Part shown: in pieces, positions 33,515-42,400 of the stretch
Position numbering within the stretch: the stretch's first letter is position 1
Layout: each line of letters opens with the position of its first letter
Assembly: GCA_003521845.1 (NCBI GenBank)
Contig: DPHB01000032.1
Location: 1-64,000 of the forward strand
Source: Oceanospirillaceae bacterium
GTDB lineage: Bacteria; Pseudomonadota; Gammaproteobacteria; Pseudomonadales; Balneatricaceae
Length of the DNA stretch: 64,000 nt
Reading direction: 5' to 3'
Translations under genes and position numbers: made by a program
Notes under the pieces: model-generated
What the model saw: the letters and a program-made list of their open reading frames with translations, nothing else
What the model was told of the DNA's origin: nothing
Database searches by the model: none

Positions 33515-34351
33515 GTGGCTGGGCCCGCTGTTTATTTGCGTTACCTGTTTTGGTGGTTGTGGGTGGCTGGGGGGTTGGTGGTATTTATCACCTTGTTTGT
33601 TTGGCGCGTGACGCCTTGGTATTCCGTGCATCAAACGCTGCCCCAGGTTCCCTATGATGTTTTAGTCGCAGCGAGTCCTACAAATCAGGTTGTGGCTACG
33701 ACCAACGAGGGGCTTTCTGCGCGGCAGTTGCAGCGGCGCTTGTTAGCTCATTTTGCTGAGCAAAGTGAAGCTCTGGAAAGTGAATATGACAGCGATTGGT
33801 TACTCTTGTCCGGGCACTTAACAGCAGCGCAATTGGTGTCATTGGGCACTTTGCCTATCTGGCCGGGCTGGCAATTGCAGCAGGTGGATTTAGTGCCAAA
33901 AGCGCAACATTGGTCTTTGCAAATGCGTTGGCAAATGGTTTCGCAAGAGGCCAGCAGGGCGCAGCAGGTACTAGTGGGGCCCCAACCAGAAGCTAATTTT
34001 GACGCCCGTATGTGGCGCACTTCGGGCACTAATAGTGGACAGCTTGTGGGCCGCGTAAATGATCAAATTGGTGCTAAGGCGGATGTGCCCTTGGTGGATT
34101 TTTCGAGCTGGCGTTATGTCGGCTTTGTTCGCGATGCGCAGGGCATTGGTGCTTGGCTAAGTCACCATCAGGAGGGTCACAGTAGGCCTCTATATTGCTT
34201 CGTACGAGTGGGTGATAAATGCCACGGCATACCGGTTCTGAAAATTGATGAGCAAGCATTAATTGTGCATGGCCGGAAGTTACAGAGGGCACAGGCTTGG
34301 CGCTTGCCGATGGCTACATCAGGGAGGATGGCGAATGCAGGGGCAAATTAA
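33515..34351 (+). CDS. Fused PilO-like and PilP-like (HofO-HofP) protein
   Basis: A 278-residue protein that starts with GTG two bases after the PilN-like gene. Residues 8-30 are a membrane helix. The region to about 165 has a PilO/HofO-like layout, with WQLQQVDLVPKAQHWSLQMRW before a variable linker. Residues about 195-265 resemble the PilP beta domain (RYVGFVRDAQGIGAWL...VRVGDKCHGIPVLKIDEQALIV). In most bacteria PilO and PilP are separate; PilP is a lipoprotein, and no lipobox exists here, so the PilP part would be tethered by the PilO helix. No frame break is seen. Confidence 0.7.
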   Translation: MAGPAVYLRYLFWWLWVAGGLVVFITLFVWRVTPWYSVHQTLPQVPYDVLVAASPTNQVVATTNEGLSARQLQRRLLAHFAEQSEALESEYDSDWLLLSGHLTAAQLVSLGTLPIWPGWQLQQVDLVPKAQHWSLQMRWQMVSQEASRAQQVLVGPQPEANFDARMWRTSGTNSGQLVGRVNDQIGAKADVPLVDFSSWRYVGFVRDAQGIGAWLSHHQEGHSRPLYCFVRVGDKCHGIPVLKIDEQALIVHGRKLQRAQAWRLPMATSGRMANAGAN

Positions 34352-35540
34352 ACGGCAGCAATATCAGATTTACCCAATACGGCTAGTGTTTTTATTGAGC
34401 TGGTTGGTCTTGGCTGGCGTTCGCGCAGAAGATCGAGTTGATGTGCAGGCCATGGATATGCCTGTACAGCAGATTTTTGTGCGTTTGGCAGCAGCGGCTA
34501 ACGTCAACCTAGTTATGCAGGGCGACTTGGATTTTCCAGTGCACCTTCTATGGCAGCAATTGTCGGCTAGGGAAGCCATACAGTTGTTGTGTCGTATGCC
34601 TGAAGTGCATTGTTACTGGCAACCAAGCGGCGCGTTACTGGTCACTGCTCAAGCCATTGAGCCTGTGCACGAGCTGCAAATTGTTACCGTGCCTTTACAC
34701 TTTGCGCAGGCTGAACAGGTGGCGCAGCAGTTGCAGTTGCATATGGAATTGCTGGCCGGTGGCCAGCTATTGGTGGATAAGCGTAGTCAAAATCTATTGC
34801 TGCGGGTGCCAAACCAGCAGGTGCAGCCATTGTTACAGTTGATTAAAGGGCTCGACCAGCCAGTGCAACAGCTGCACATAGAAGCGCGCATTGTTATTGC
34901 TAGTAGCGATGTTGGGGCTAGTTTGCGGCAAGGCTTGGGTATGCAGTTGAGTAATCGCAATGGCACCCAGGGCGATGCGGCTGAACTAATCATGCTTGGT
35001 GCGGATGGTTTGGCGGCTTTGCAAATGGGTGTTGTGGCAAGTCACATATTGCTGAACCTTGAGTTGGCAGCGATGGAGGCCAGTGGTCAGGTATTAACCT
35101 TGGCTCAGCCACAAGTGGTGGTGCAAGAGGGGCAGCTAGGCCGTATCGAAACAGGACAAGAAGTGCCCTACGTAATGGAGCAAGATGGTAATCAAAGCCG
35201 GCAATGGAAGCAGGCCGTGCTGGGGTTGAGTGTGACACCGAGAGTCTTGCCCGACAATGAGGTAGAGCTGGATTTGTCGGTAGTGCAAGATTCAGTTGGG
35301 GAGTTGTTGGCAAATGGCGAATTAGCGCTTAATACCCATCGCCTACAAACCCGAGTAAAGCTGGGTTTAGGGCAAACCTTAGTGCTAGGTGGGGCTTTAT
35401 ATGAGCAGCAATTACAACGCTTGTTAAGCAACCCTGCGTGGATGTCTTTGCCCTTCTTTGGTAAATGGATGCAAGACAAAAAGCAGGAGTCGCAGCGCTT
35501 TGAATTGTTGATATTTGTGACCCCAAGGCAGGTGAACTAG
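34335..35540 (+). CDS. hofQ: Short secretin (HofQ/PilQ-like)
   Basis: A 401-residue outer-membrane secretin. The ATG at 34335 is chosen because GGGAGG precedes it by seven bases and it gives a signal peptide (residues 14-31, LVFLLSWLVLAGVRA). Then come an STN-like domain (VDVQAMDMPVQQIFVRLA), an N1/NolW domain (VPLHFAQAEQVAQQL) and the secretin pore domain with the conserved GQEVPY and SLPFFGKWM. The AMIN domains of full-length PilQ (about 700 residues) are missing; the size matches HofQ/ComE. It overlaps the preceding gene by 17 bases. Probable role: DNA uptake or a pilus pore. Confidence 0.88.
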   Translation: MQGQIKRQQYQIYPIRLVFLLSWLVLAGVRAEDRVDVQAMDMPVQQIFVRLAAAANVNLVMQGDLDFPVHLLWQQLSAREAIQLLCRMPEVHCYWQPSGALLVTAQAIEPVHELQIVTVPLHFAQAEQVAQQLQLHMELLAGGQLLVDKRSQNLLLRVPNQQVQPLLQLIKGLDQPVQQLHIEARIVIASSDVGASLRQGLGMQLSNRNGTQGDAAELIMLGADGLAALQMGVVASHILLNLELAAMEASGQVLTLAQPQVVVQEGQLGRIETGQEVPYVMEQDGNQSRQWKQAVLGLSVTPRVLPDNEVELDLSVVQDSVGELLANGELALNTHRLQTRVKLGLGQTLVLGGALYEQQLQRLLSNPAWMSLPFFGKWMQDKKQESQRFELLIFVTPRQVN

Positions 35541-35857
35541 CGAACGTTCATAAATATGCCAGCAATAGTTGCAAAATTCGTTCTCATGACTATCGTCTTA
35601 GTGCTTGAATTTGCTATGCTTAATCCCCATATTAGGAGTTACTTTTAATCTGCTCGTCTTGAGCATTTTAAATCGCTCTTTTGCGCTACTCAGGTAGCGC
35701 CCTATAGTCACGAAAATACACTCGTGTATCCCACCCACGTCTGTCGTAAAACCGGTGCGTTTGCTAGTCTCGGGTAAAGCTTGGTGATGGAGTCGTTGAA
35801 TCAGTTGTAGTATTGGTTGGACGGGTGGTGTGTATTTACAAACAATGGATTCTAAAT
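35541..35857 (+). other. Non-coding gap between hofQ and aroK
   Basis: No gene is seen in these 317 bases. There are two small hairpins, GCTC-GTCTT-GAGC (about 35652-35664) and GCGCTAC-TCAG-GTAGCGC (35683-35700); neither has a following T run. A promoter for aroK-aroB-damX probably lies here but no convincing -35/-10 pair was found. Confidence 0.5.
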
Positions 35858-36373
35858 GTGAATATATTTTTGGTTGGCCCAATGGGGGCAGGTAAAAGCA
35901 CAATAGGCCGTCAATTGGCGCGCGAATTAAAATTGAAGTTCATCGATACTGATCGTGAAATCGAAGATCGTTCTGGGGCTGATATCCCGTGGATTTTTGA
36001 CATGGAAGGTGAAGCTGGCTTTCGCAAACGCGAAGCCAATATCGTGGCCGAACTAACGCAATTGCGTGACGTGGTTATCGCGACCGGTGGCGGTGCGGTA
36101 GAAACGCCGGAAAATCGCCAGCATCTTTCTGCCCGTGGCACGGTGATTTATTTGTACGCTACGGTTGACCAGCAAGTGGAGCGGACGTCAAAAGACAAAA
36201 ATCGCCCACTCTTACAAAATGAAGACCCACGCCAGGTGCTAGAAGAGCTATTTGATCATCGGCATCCCTTGTATGAAGAAGTGGCCGATATTACTGTGGC
36301 AACCGGTGCTCAAAATCCTCGCACTCTTGCCGCTGACATTATTAAGCAAATTGAAGCCCTGCGTTCTTTGTAA
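35858..36373 (+). CDS. aroK: Shikimate kinase AroK
   Basis: AroK phosphorylates shikimate at the 3-hydroxyl with ATP. The family sequence begins NIFLVGPMGAGKSTIGRQLA (Walker A GPMGAGKST), followed by the shikimate-binding Asp in DTDREIE, GFRKRE, the GGGAVE loop and the LID segment RDKNRPLL-like TSKDKNRPLL. The GTG at 35858 is chosen (171 residues); the longer open frame from 35813 adds residues without match, and no clear Shine-Dalgarno supports either. It leads aroK-aroB-damX, as in enterics and pseudomonads. Confidence 0.95.
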   Translation: MNIFLVGPMGAGKSTIGRQLARELKLKFIDTDREIEDRSGADIPWIFDMEGEAGFRKREANIVAELTQLRDVVIATGGGAVETPENRQHLSARGTVIYLYATVDQQVERTSKDKNRPLLQNEDPRQVLEELFDHRHPLYEEVADITVATGAQNPRTLAADIIKQIEALRSL

Positions 36374-36399
36374 TTGATTAATAGCTAACGAGACATAAC

Positions 36400-37494
36400 A
36401 TGACTGCCGTAACCAAGACCCTACACGTTGACTTAGGTGAGCGTAGCTACCCTATTTATATCGGGGCTGGGTTGCTGCAGCAGGCGTCTCTGTTGCGCGA
36501 TCATATTAAGGGTAAGCAGGTATTGGTGGTGACTAATACCACTGTTGCGCCTTTATATTTGCCGCAAGTTATGGACTCTTTGCAAGGCTTGCAGGCCGAG
36601 AGTTTGGTGTTGCCAGATGGCGAATCTTATAAGACCCTTGATACGGTCAATATGATTTTCGATCGCCTATTGGAGTTACGTCATAATCGCACCACTACCT
36701 TGATTGCCTTAGGTGGTGGGGTCATTGGCGACATGACTGGTTTTGCTGCTGCGGCTTATCAGCGCGGTGTCGATTTTATTCAAATTCCGACCACGATGCT
36801 GTCCCAAGTGGATTCTTCTGTGGGTGGTAAAACTGGTGTTAACCATGCTCGCGGTAAGAACATGATTGGTGCCTTTTATCAGCCCCAGTGTGTGTTGATT
36901 GATACCGATAGCTTGTCTACTTTACCGGCACGGGAGCTTAGTGCTGGTGTGGCAGAAGTGATTAAGTATGGTCTGTTGGGTGATGCCAATTTTTTTGCTT
37001 GGCAAGAACAGTACATTGATCAATTGATGAGCTTGCAGCAAGAGCAGGTGGTGTATGCCATCCACCGTTCTTGTCAGATGAAAGCGGAAATTGTCGCTGC
37101 CGATGAGCGCGAACAAGGTTGTCGTGCCTTGCTTAACTTGGGGCATACGTTTGGTCATGCCATTGAAACGGAACAAGGTTATGGTAACTGGTTGCATGGC
37201 GAAGCCGTCGGTGCGGGCATGGCCATGGCGGCTGATCTATCTCACCGTTGTGGCTGGTTAGATGCAACGTCTCTGGAACGTATAGCAAGCCTGTTACAGC
37301 GTGCTCAACTACCCAGTTGGGCGCCTGCGGATATGACCGCTGAGGCTTTTATGGCCCACATGGCGATAGATAAAAAAGTCACTGACGGTCAGTTGCGGTT
37401 AGTGTTAATGACCGCTATTGGTGAGGCTATCCTAAGCAGCGACTTTGCACCACAACTCTTGCAGCAAACGCTGCAGGTAAGCCGAGCCAACTAA
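36400..37494 (+). CDS. aroB: 3-Dehydroquinate synthase AroB
   Basis: AroB converts DAHP to 3-dehydroquinate, the second step of the shikimate pathway, using NAD and a divalent metal. The 364-residue protein has the NAD-binding ALGGGVIGDMTGFAAAAYQRG, the PTTMLSQVDSSVGGKTGVN block, and metal ligands in AEVIKYG, LNLGHTFGHAIE and GNWLHGEAV. It follows aroK by 26 bases and precedes damX by two. Confidence 0.98.
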   Translation: MTAVTKTLHVDLGERSYPIYIGAGLLQQASLLRDHIKGKQVLVVTNTTVAPLYLPQVMDSLQGLQAESLVLPDGESYKTLDTVNMIFDRLLELRHNRTTTLIALGGGVIGDMTGFAAAAYQRGVDFIQIPTTMLSQVDSSVGGKTGVNHARGKNMIGAFYQPQCVLIDTDSLSTLPARELSAGVAEVIKYGLLGDANFFAWQEQYIDQLMSLQQEQVVYAIHRSCQMKAEIVAADEREQGCRALLNLGHTFGHAIETEQGYGNWLHGEAVGAGMAMAADLSHRCGWLDATSLERIASLLQRAQLPSWAPADMTAEAFMAHMAIDKKVTDGQLRLVLMTAIGEAILSSDFAPQLLQQTLQVSRAN

Positions 37495-37496
37495 GC

Positions 37497-39101
37497 ATGG
37501 CAACGGCCCAGCAAGCGAAAGTTAACTTAGCTGGGGCCTATGCGGCTTTTCAGCGCCGGCAACAATCCCCAGGCAATCTAGCGCCCAATATTATCGAATA
37601 CCAAGCGCCAGCGCGCATGCGTCAGTTAGACACGCTGCTGCACCTTAGTCACTTTTCTGATTATCTAGTGTTGCTGACCGCGCCTGCTGGCAGCGGTAAG
37701 AGCATTTTTGCGCAGCAATTCTTACGTGTTCAGCCTACCGATACTTGTGTTGTTCAGCTAACGCCAGAAGAAACATTGAGTGGCCCACGCCTAGTGCGGG
37801 AAATAGTTGCCCAGCTGCCCATAGAGGTGCCAAAACATGCCTCTTTAGAGCAATCTATCCTAGCCTTGCAAGACTTGTCGATGAGCCTAGCGGCTAACGA
37901 TCAAATCTTATTGTTGGTGATTGATGATGCGCATTGGTTGGCAGATGATGCCTTAGAATTGCTGGCTAACGTGATCCCTCATAGTGCTCCAGCAGATGCG
38001 CGGCCGCATGTAGTGTTGTTTGCCGAACCAGTGTTGGTGGAACGCTTTGAGACGCCGCAGTTTAATGAACTACGCCAAGAGCGGTTTTATCAACTTACCC
38101 TGGCGCCCTTTAGTCAGGCTGATAGTCGAGAGTTTTTACGTCAGTTGGTGGCTGATTTAGGTTTGCCAGGTGATGCTGATATTCATGCAGCACAACTGGA
38201 CCAATTGCATGAGATGGCAAAAGGTGTGCCTGGCTATCTGGATATGTTGATGCGCCAGGCCCTGAGCCAAGGCGGCCTGCAAAACGCCGCTAATGGCCTA
38301 CCAGTGTGGCATATATCCGCTATCGCTCTTGTCTTGGTTGCTCTGTTAAGTTTGTGGTGGCTCAATAGGGAGGTGGTTGATGAATTTGACCTGGCTGGCC
38401 ATGCGTCAGTAGAGCTAGGCGCGCAAGCAACGGCCTTTCCAGAGCCTGTATCAAGTGGCACTCTCAAGCCTTTGCCTGTATTGGAACCGCTAGTTTTGTC
38501 GCCAGAGCCTGAGTTTAATCCGCGGCAACCACAAGAGGTGGAAGCGGCCACCGAGGTATTGCCCGTGGCAGAGGGTCTGGTGGATCCACAACAACAACAG
38601 CAAATCGATGATTTATTGCAGCAAAGCGAGGCTTTGCATGAGCAGCTGCAGCAAGCCGCTGTGCAGATGTCTCAGGTATCGCCTGAGGCCACTCTGCCGG
38701 TGCCGCAACAGGCGGTTGTCACCCCACAGTCTGAGCCTGTTGCATCAGTCCAGCCAGCAACAATTGAGGTGGCTAAGCGACTGAATGACATAGAACAACG
38801 TTTTATGGCATTGCCAAAAGAACATTATTCTTTGCAAGTGCTTGGTGCTCGATATGAAGCTACAGCTAAACAGTTTCTAACTAGTTTGGGGGCGGTTAAA
38901 TTACCCGTTTATGTGCTAGAGCTTGAACGCGGTGGGGAGCCATGGTTTGTGGTTTTGGTGGGTGACTTTGTGAGCCAGCGCGATGCGCGCAATGCGATCG
39001 AAAATTTGCCGCAAAAAGTGCGCAACCTGCAGCCTTGGGCAAGACCGGTGACTAAATTACAACAACAGCTTGTAAATAAAATTAACGCAGGTGGTGAATA
39101 A
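37497..39101 (+). CDS. damX: DamX-like protein: AAA ATPase plus SPOR domain
   Basis: A 534-residue inner-membrane protein. The N-terminal AAA domain has Walker A TAPAGSGKSIFAQQF (about residues 61-75) and Walker B LLLVIDDAHW. One membrane helix (about 275-295) is followed by a Pro/Glu/Gln-rich periplasmic linker with a glutamine run and a C-terminal SPOR domain (about 440-520, HYSLQVLGARYEATAKQF). E. coli DamX lacks the ATPase part; the longer form after aroB is usual in pseudomonads and vibrios. SPOR targeting implies a role at the division septum. Confidence 0.92.
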   Translation: MATAQQAKVNLAGAYAAFQRRQQSPGNLAPNIIEYQAPARMRQLDTLLHLSHFSDYLVLLTAPAGSGKSIFAQQFLRVQPTDTCVVQLTPEETLSGPRLVREIVAQLPIEVPKHASLEQSILALQDLSMSLAANDQILLLVIDDAHWLADDALELLANVIPHSAPADARPHVVLFAEPVLVERFETPQFNELRQERFYQLTLAPFSQADSREFLRQLVADLGLPGDADIHAAQLDQLHEMAKGVPGYLDMLMRQALSQGGLQNAANGLPVWHISAIALVLVALLSLWWLNREVVDEFDLAGHASVELGAQATAFPEPVSSGTLKPLPVLEPLVLSPEPEFNPRQPQEVEAATEVLPVAEGLVDPQQQQQIDDLLQQSEALHEQLQQAAVQMSQVSPEATLPVPQQAVVTPQSEPVASVQPATIEVAKRLNDIEQRFMALPKEHYSLQVLGARYEATAKQFLTSLGAVKLPVYVLELERGGEPWFVVLVGDFVSQRDARNAIENLPQKVRNLQPWARPVTKLQQQLVNKINAGGE

Positions 39102-39414
39102 TTTTTACAAATTCGGCTATCGTCGTCTAACAAGCGGTTATTTAGTAGGTAAATGGTGCAAATAAGGTGCGTTTTCTTGAATGGGGTTGGCTCTTCATAT
39201 ACCATGGCTGTCCATTTGCTTGATTAAAATATTTTATAAGCTCTGATTTGGAGCTTTGATTACAGCAGGTGTCGGAATCGAGAGCTTGTTGTGTCATACC
39301 AATACTAATGACTCCTTTTATACAAACTTCAATTTAGGTTCCAGGCGCTTGCTTCCTAGCGGTTGGTGATGCACGACAAGTTCGTCACGACCCCAGTTAG
39401 AAAGAGAGATACCC
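39102..39414 (+). other. Non-coding region upstream of gltB
   Basis: No gene is seen in these 313 bases. A hairpin AAGCTC-N7-GAGCTT (39238-39256), followed by TGATTA, could end the damX transcript. AGAAAGAGAG before the ATG is the gltB ribosome site region. No convincing sigma-70 or sigma-54 promoter was found. Confidence 0.5.
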
Positions 39415-42400
39415 ATGAACGCAGGTTTGTTTAATCCCCAAGAATTTAAAGACAACTGTGGTTTTGGTTTGATCGCCCATATGCATGGCGAGCCAAGTCA
39501 CGATTTGTTACAAAAAGCCGTAGAGTCTTTGACTTGTATGACCCACCGTGGCGGCATTGCTGCCGACGGCAAAACCGGTGACGGTTGTGGTCTACTCATT
39601 CAAATGCCTGACAACTTTATGCGTCAGGCGGCATATAATCTGTTCAATGAAGAGATGACCGAGTTTTTCGGTGTGGGCATGGTGTTTTTGTCTAAGGACG
39701 AAGACCAGGCCTCCCATTCTCGTAGTGTATTAAATCGCGCCTTGGAAGATAACGGCCTTGAAGTAGTAGGCTGGCGCGAAGTGCCAGTGGATGAGTCCTG
39801 CTTGGGCCCTATCGCGCAAGACGCCCTGCCAAAAATTGAACAGGTGTTTGTTAACAGCCCAGGTTTACGTGGTGAAATACTCGAAGCACGCTTGCTGGTA
39901 GCGCGTAAGACCACCATGTTTGCCATGAAAGGCGATAACGACTTTTACATTTGTAGCTTGTCGCATCGTGTTTTGTCTTACAAGGGCCTAATGATGCCGG
40001 TGGATCTGCCTGTGTTCTATAAGGACCTAGGCAACCCCAATCTAGAAACCGCTATCTGTACTTTCCATCAGCGTTTCTCTACCAATACCTTGCCACGCTG
40101 GCAGTTGGCGCAGCCTTTCCGTTTCCTTGCTCACAATGGTGAAATTAACACCATTGATGGCAACCGCAACTGGGCCCGGGCGCGCCAAAACGTGCTGTCC
40201 ACGATGCTGATTCCTGAGCTACAAGAGTTGGAAGGTGTGGTAAATACCACGGGTTCTGACTCCTCTAGTATGGATAACATGATTGAGTTGTTGGTGCTAG
40301 GCGGTATGGATGTATTCCGTGCTGTGCGTTTGATCATGCCGCCAGCATGGCAGAACGACGAGCTAATGGACCCTGATTTACGTGCCTTCTACGAATACAA
40401 CTCCATGCACATGGAACCATGGGATGGCCCTGCTGGTATGGTCATGAACACGGGTCGTTATGCGGTCTGTATGCTGGACCGTAACGGTTTGCGTCCATCG
40501 CGCTGGGTGATGACCAAAGATGGCTACCTAGTAACCGCATCAGAGATTGGTACTTTTGATTACGCCCCTGAAGACGTGGTTGCCAAAGGCCGAGTCGGAC
40601 CGGGTCAAATTTTGGCGGTGGATACTCACACTGGTGAAGTGATGCATACGGCGGATATTGATGAGCGTTTGAAGGCGGCTCAGCCTTATAAAAAATGGTT
40701 GCGTAAATCGGCTATCCGCTTAGAAGGTACGCTTAACGAAGAACAATCTTTTGATGATTTCACTGAGTCAGAACTGAAGCAACACCAGAAGATGTATCAG
40801 GTTACCTTTGAAGAGCGTGACCAGGTATTACGTCCCTTAGCCGAATCGGGCCAAGAAGCCGTTGGTTCCATGGGTGACGATACGCCCATGGCGGTGTTGT
40901 CTAGCCGTGTACGTTCGGTGTATGACTACTTCCGTCAGCAGTTTGCTCAGGTCACCAACCCACCCATAGACCCGCTGCGTGAAGCCATTGTTATGTCCTT
41001 AGAGACTTGCTTGGGGCGTGAGCGTAATGTATTCCAAGAAGGCCCTGAGTTGGCCAAGCGTATTGTGCTAGGTTCGCCCGTGCTGTCGGCTAGCAAATAT
41101 ACTGACTTGCTACATATGAATGTGCCGGGTTTGCGTGTATTTAGCATCAACATCAACTACGATCCAGCGGTTGGCTTGGAACAGGCTATCAAAGATGTCT
41201 GCGCCGCAGCCGAAAATGCGGTACGTAAACGCAATACTATTATTATCCTGTCCGATCGCCAAATTGAAAAAGGTAAGCTGCCCATTCCTGCGGCCATGGC
41301 CACGGGTGCAGTGCATCACCACCTAACCAACGAGGGTTTGCGTTGCGATGCAAATATTGTCGTTGACACGGGTAGTGCTCGTGATTCTCATCACTTTGCC
41401 GTATTGATTGGTTTTGGTGCTACGGCGGTTTACCCGTATTTAAGCTACCGCGTACTTAATGACATGGTGTCTAGTGGTGAAGTCGTGGGTAACCCCATTG
41501 ATTGCCACAAAGCTTATCGTAAGGGTATCAACAAGGGCTTGTTGAAGATTTTATCCAAGATGGGTATTTCCACTATTGCTTCCTATCGTGGTGCTCAGTT
41601 ATTTGAAGCCATCGGCATGAGCAGCGACGTTGTTGCCATGTGCTTTAAAGGTGTGGCTAGCCGTATTGAAGGCGCCCGCTTTGTAGACTTCCAAGTGGAA
41701 CAAGAAGCTTTGGCGGCAGAAGCATGGATTGAGCGCAAGCCGATTCAACAAGGTGGCTTGTTAAAGTATGTGCACGGTGGTGAATACCATGCTTATAACC
41801 CAGATGTTGTACAAACGGTACAAAAGGCTGTGCAGCACGGCGACTATGAAATCTATAAAGACTACGCCAAGCTGGTTAATGAGCGTGGTGTAGCTACCTT
41901 ACGTGACTTGTTTAAGCTCAAGCAGGTGACACCCGTAGCTTTGGCTGAGGTTGAGCCTTTAGAAGCCATCTTTAAGCGTTTTGATAGTGCCGCCATGTCC
42001 TTGGGTGCCCTGTCCCCAGAAGCGCATGAAGCACTGGCTGTGGCCATGAACGAATTAGGCGGCCGTTCTAACTCGGGTGAGGGTGGTGAAGACCCAGCTC
42101 GTCACGGTTCCATGAAGCGTTCCAAGATTAAGCAGATTGCATCTGGCCGTTTTGGTGTCACACCAGAGTACTTAGCCAATGCTGAAGTGCTACAGATCAA
42201 AGTCGCTCAAGGCGCTAAGCCGGGTGAAGGTGGTCAGCTACCTGGTGGTAAGGTCAATGACCTGATTGCTACCCTGCGCTATTCGGTACCTGGCGTAACC
42301 TTGATTTCGCCACCCCCTCATCACGATATCTATTCCATTGAAGATTTAGCCCAGCTTATTTTCGATTTGAAGCAGGTTAACCCCACCGCGCAAGTTTCGG

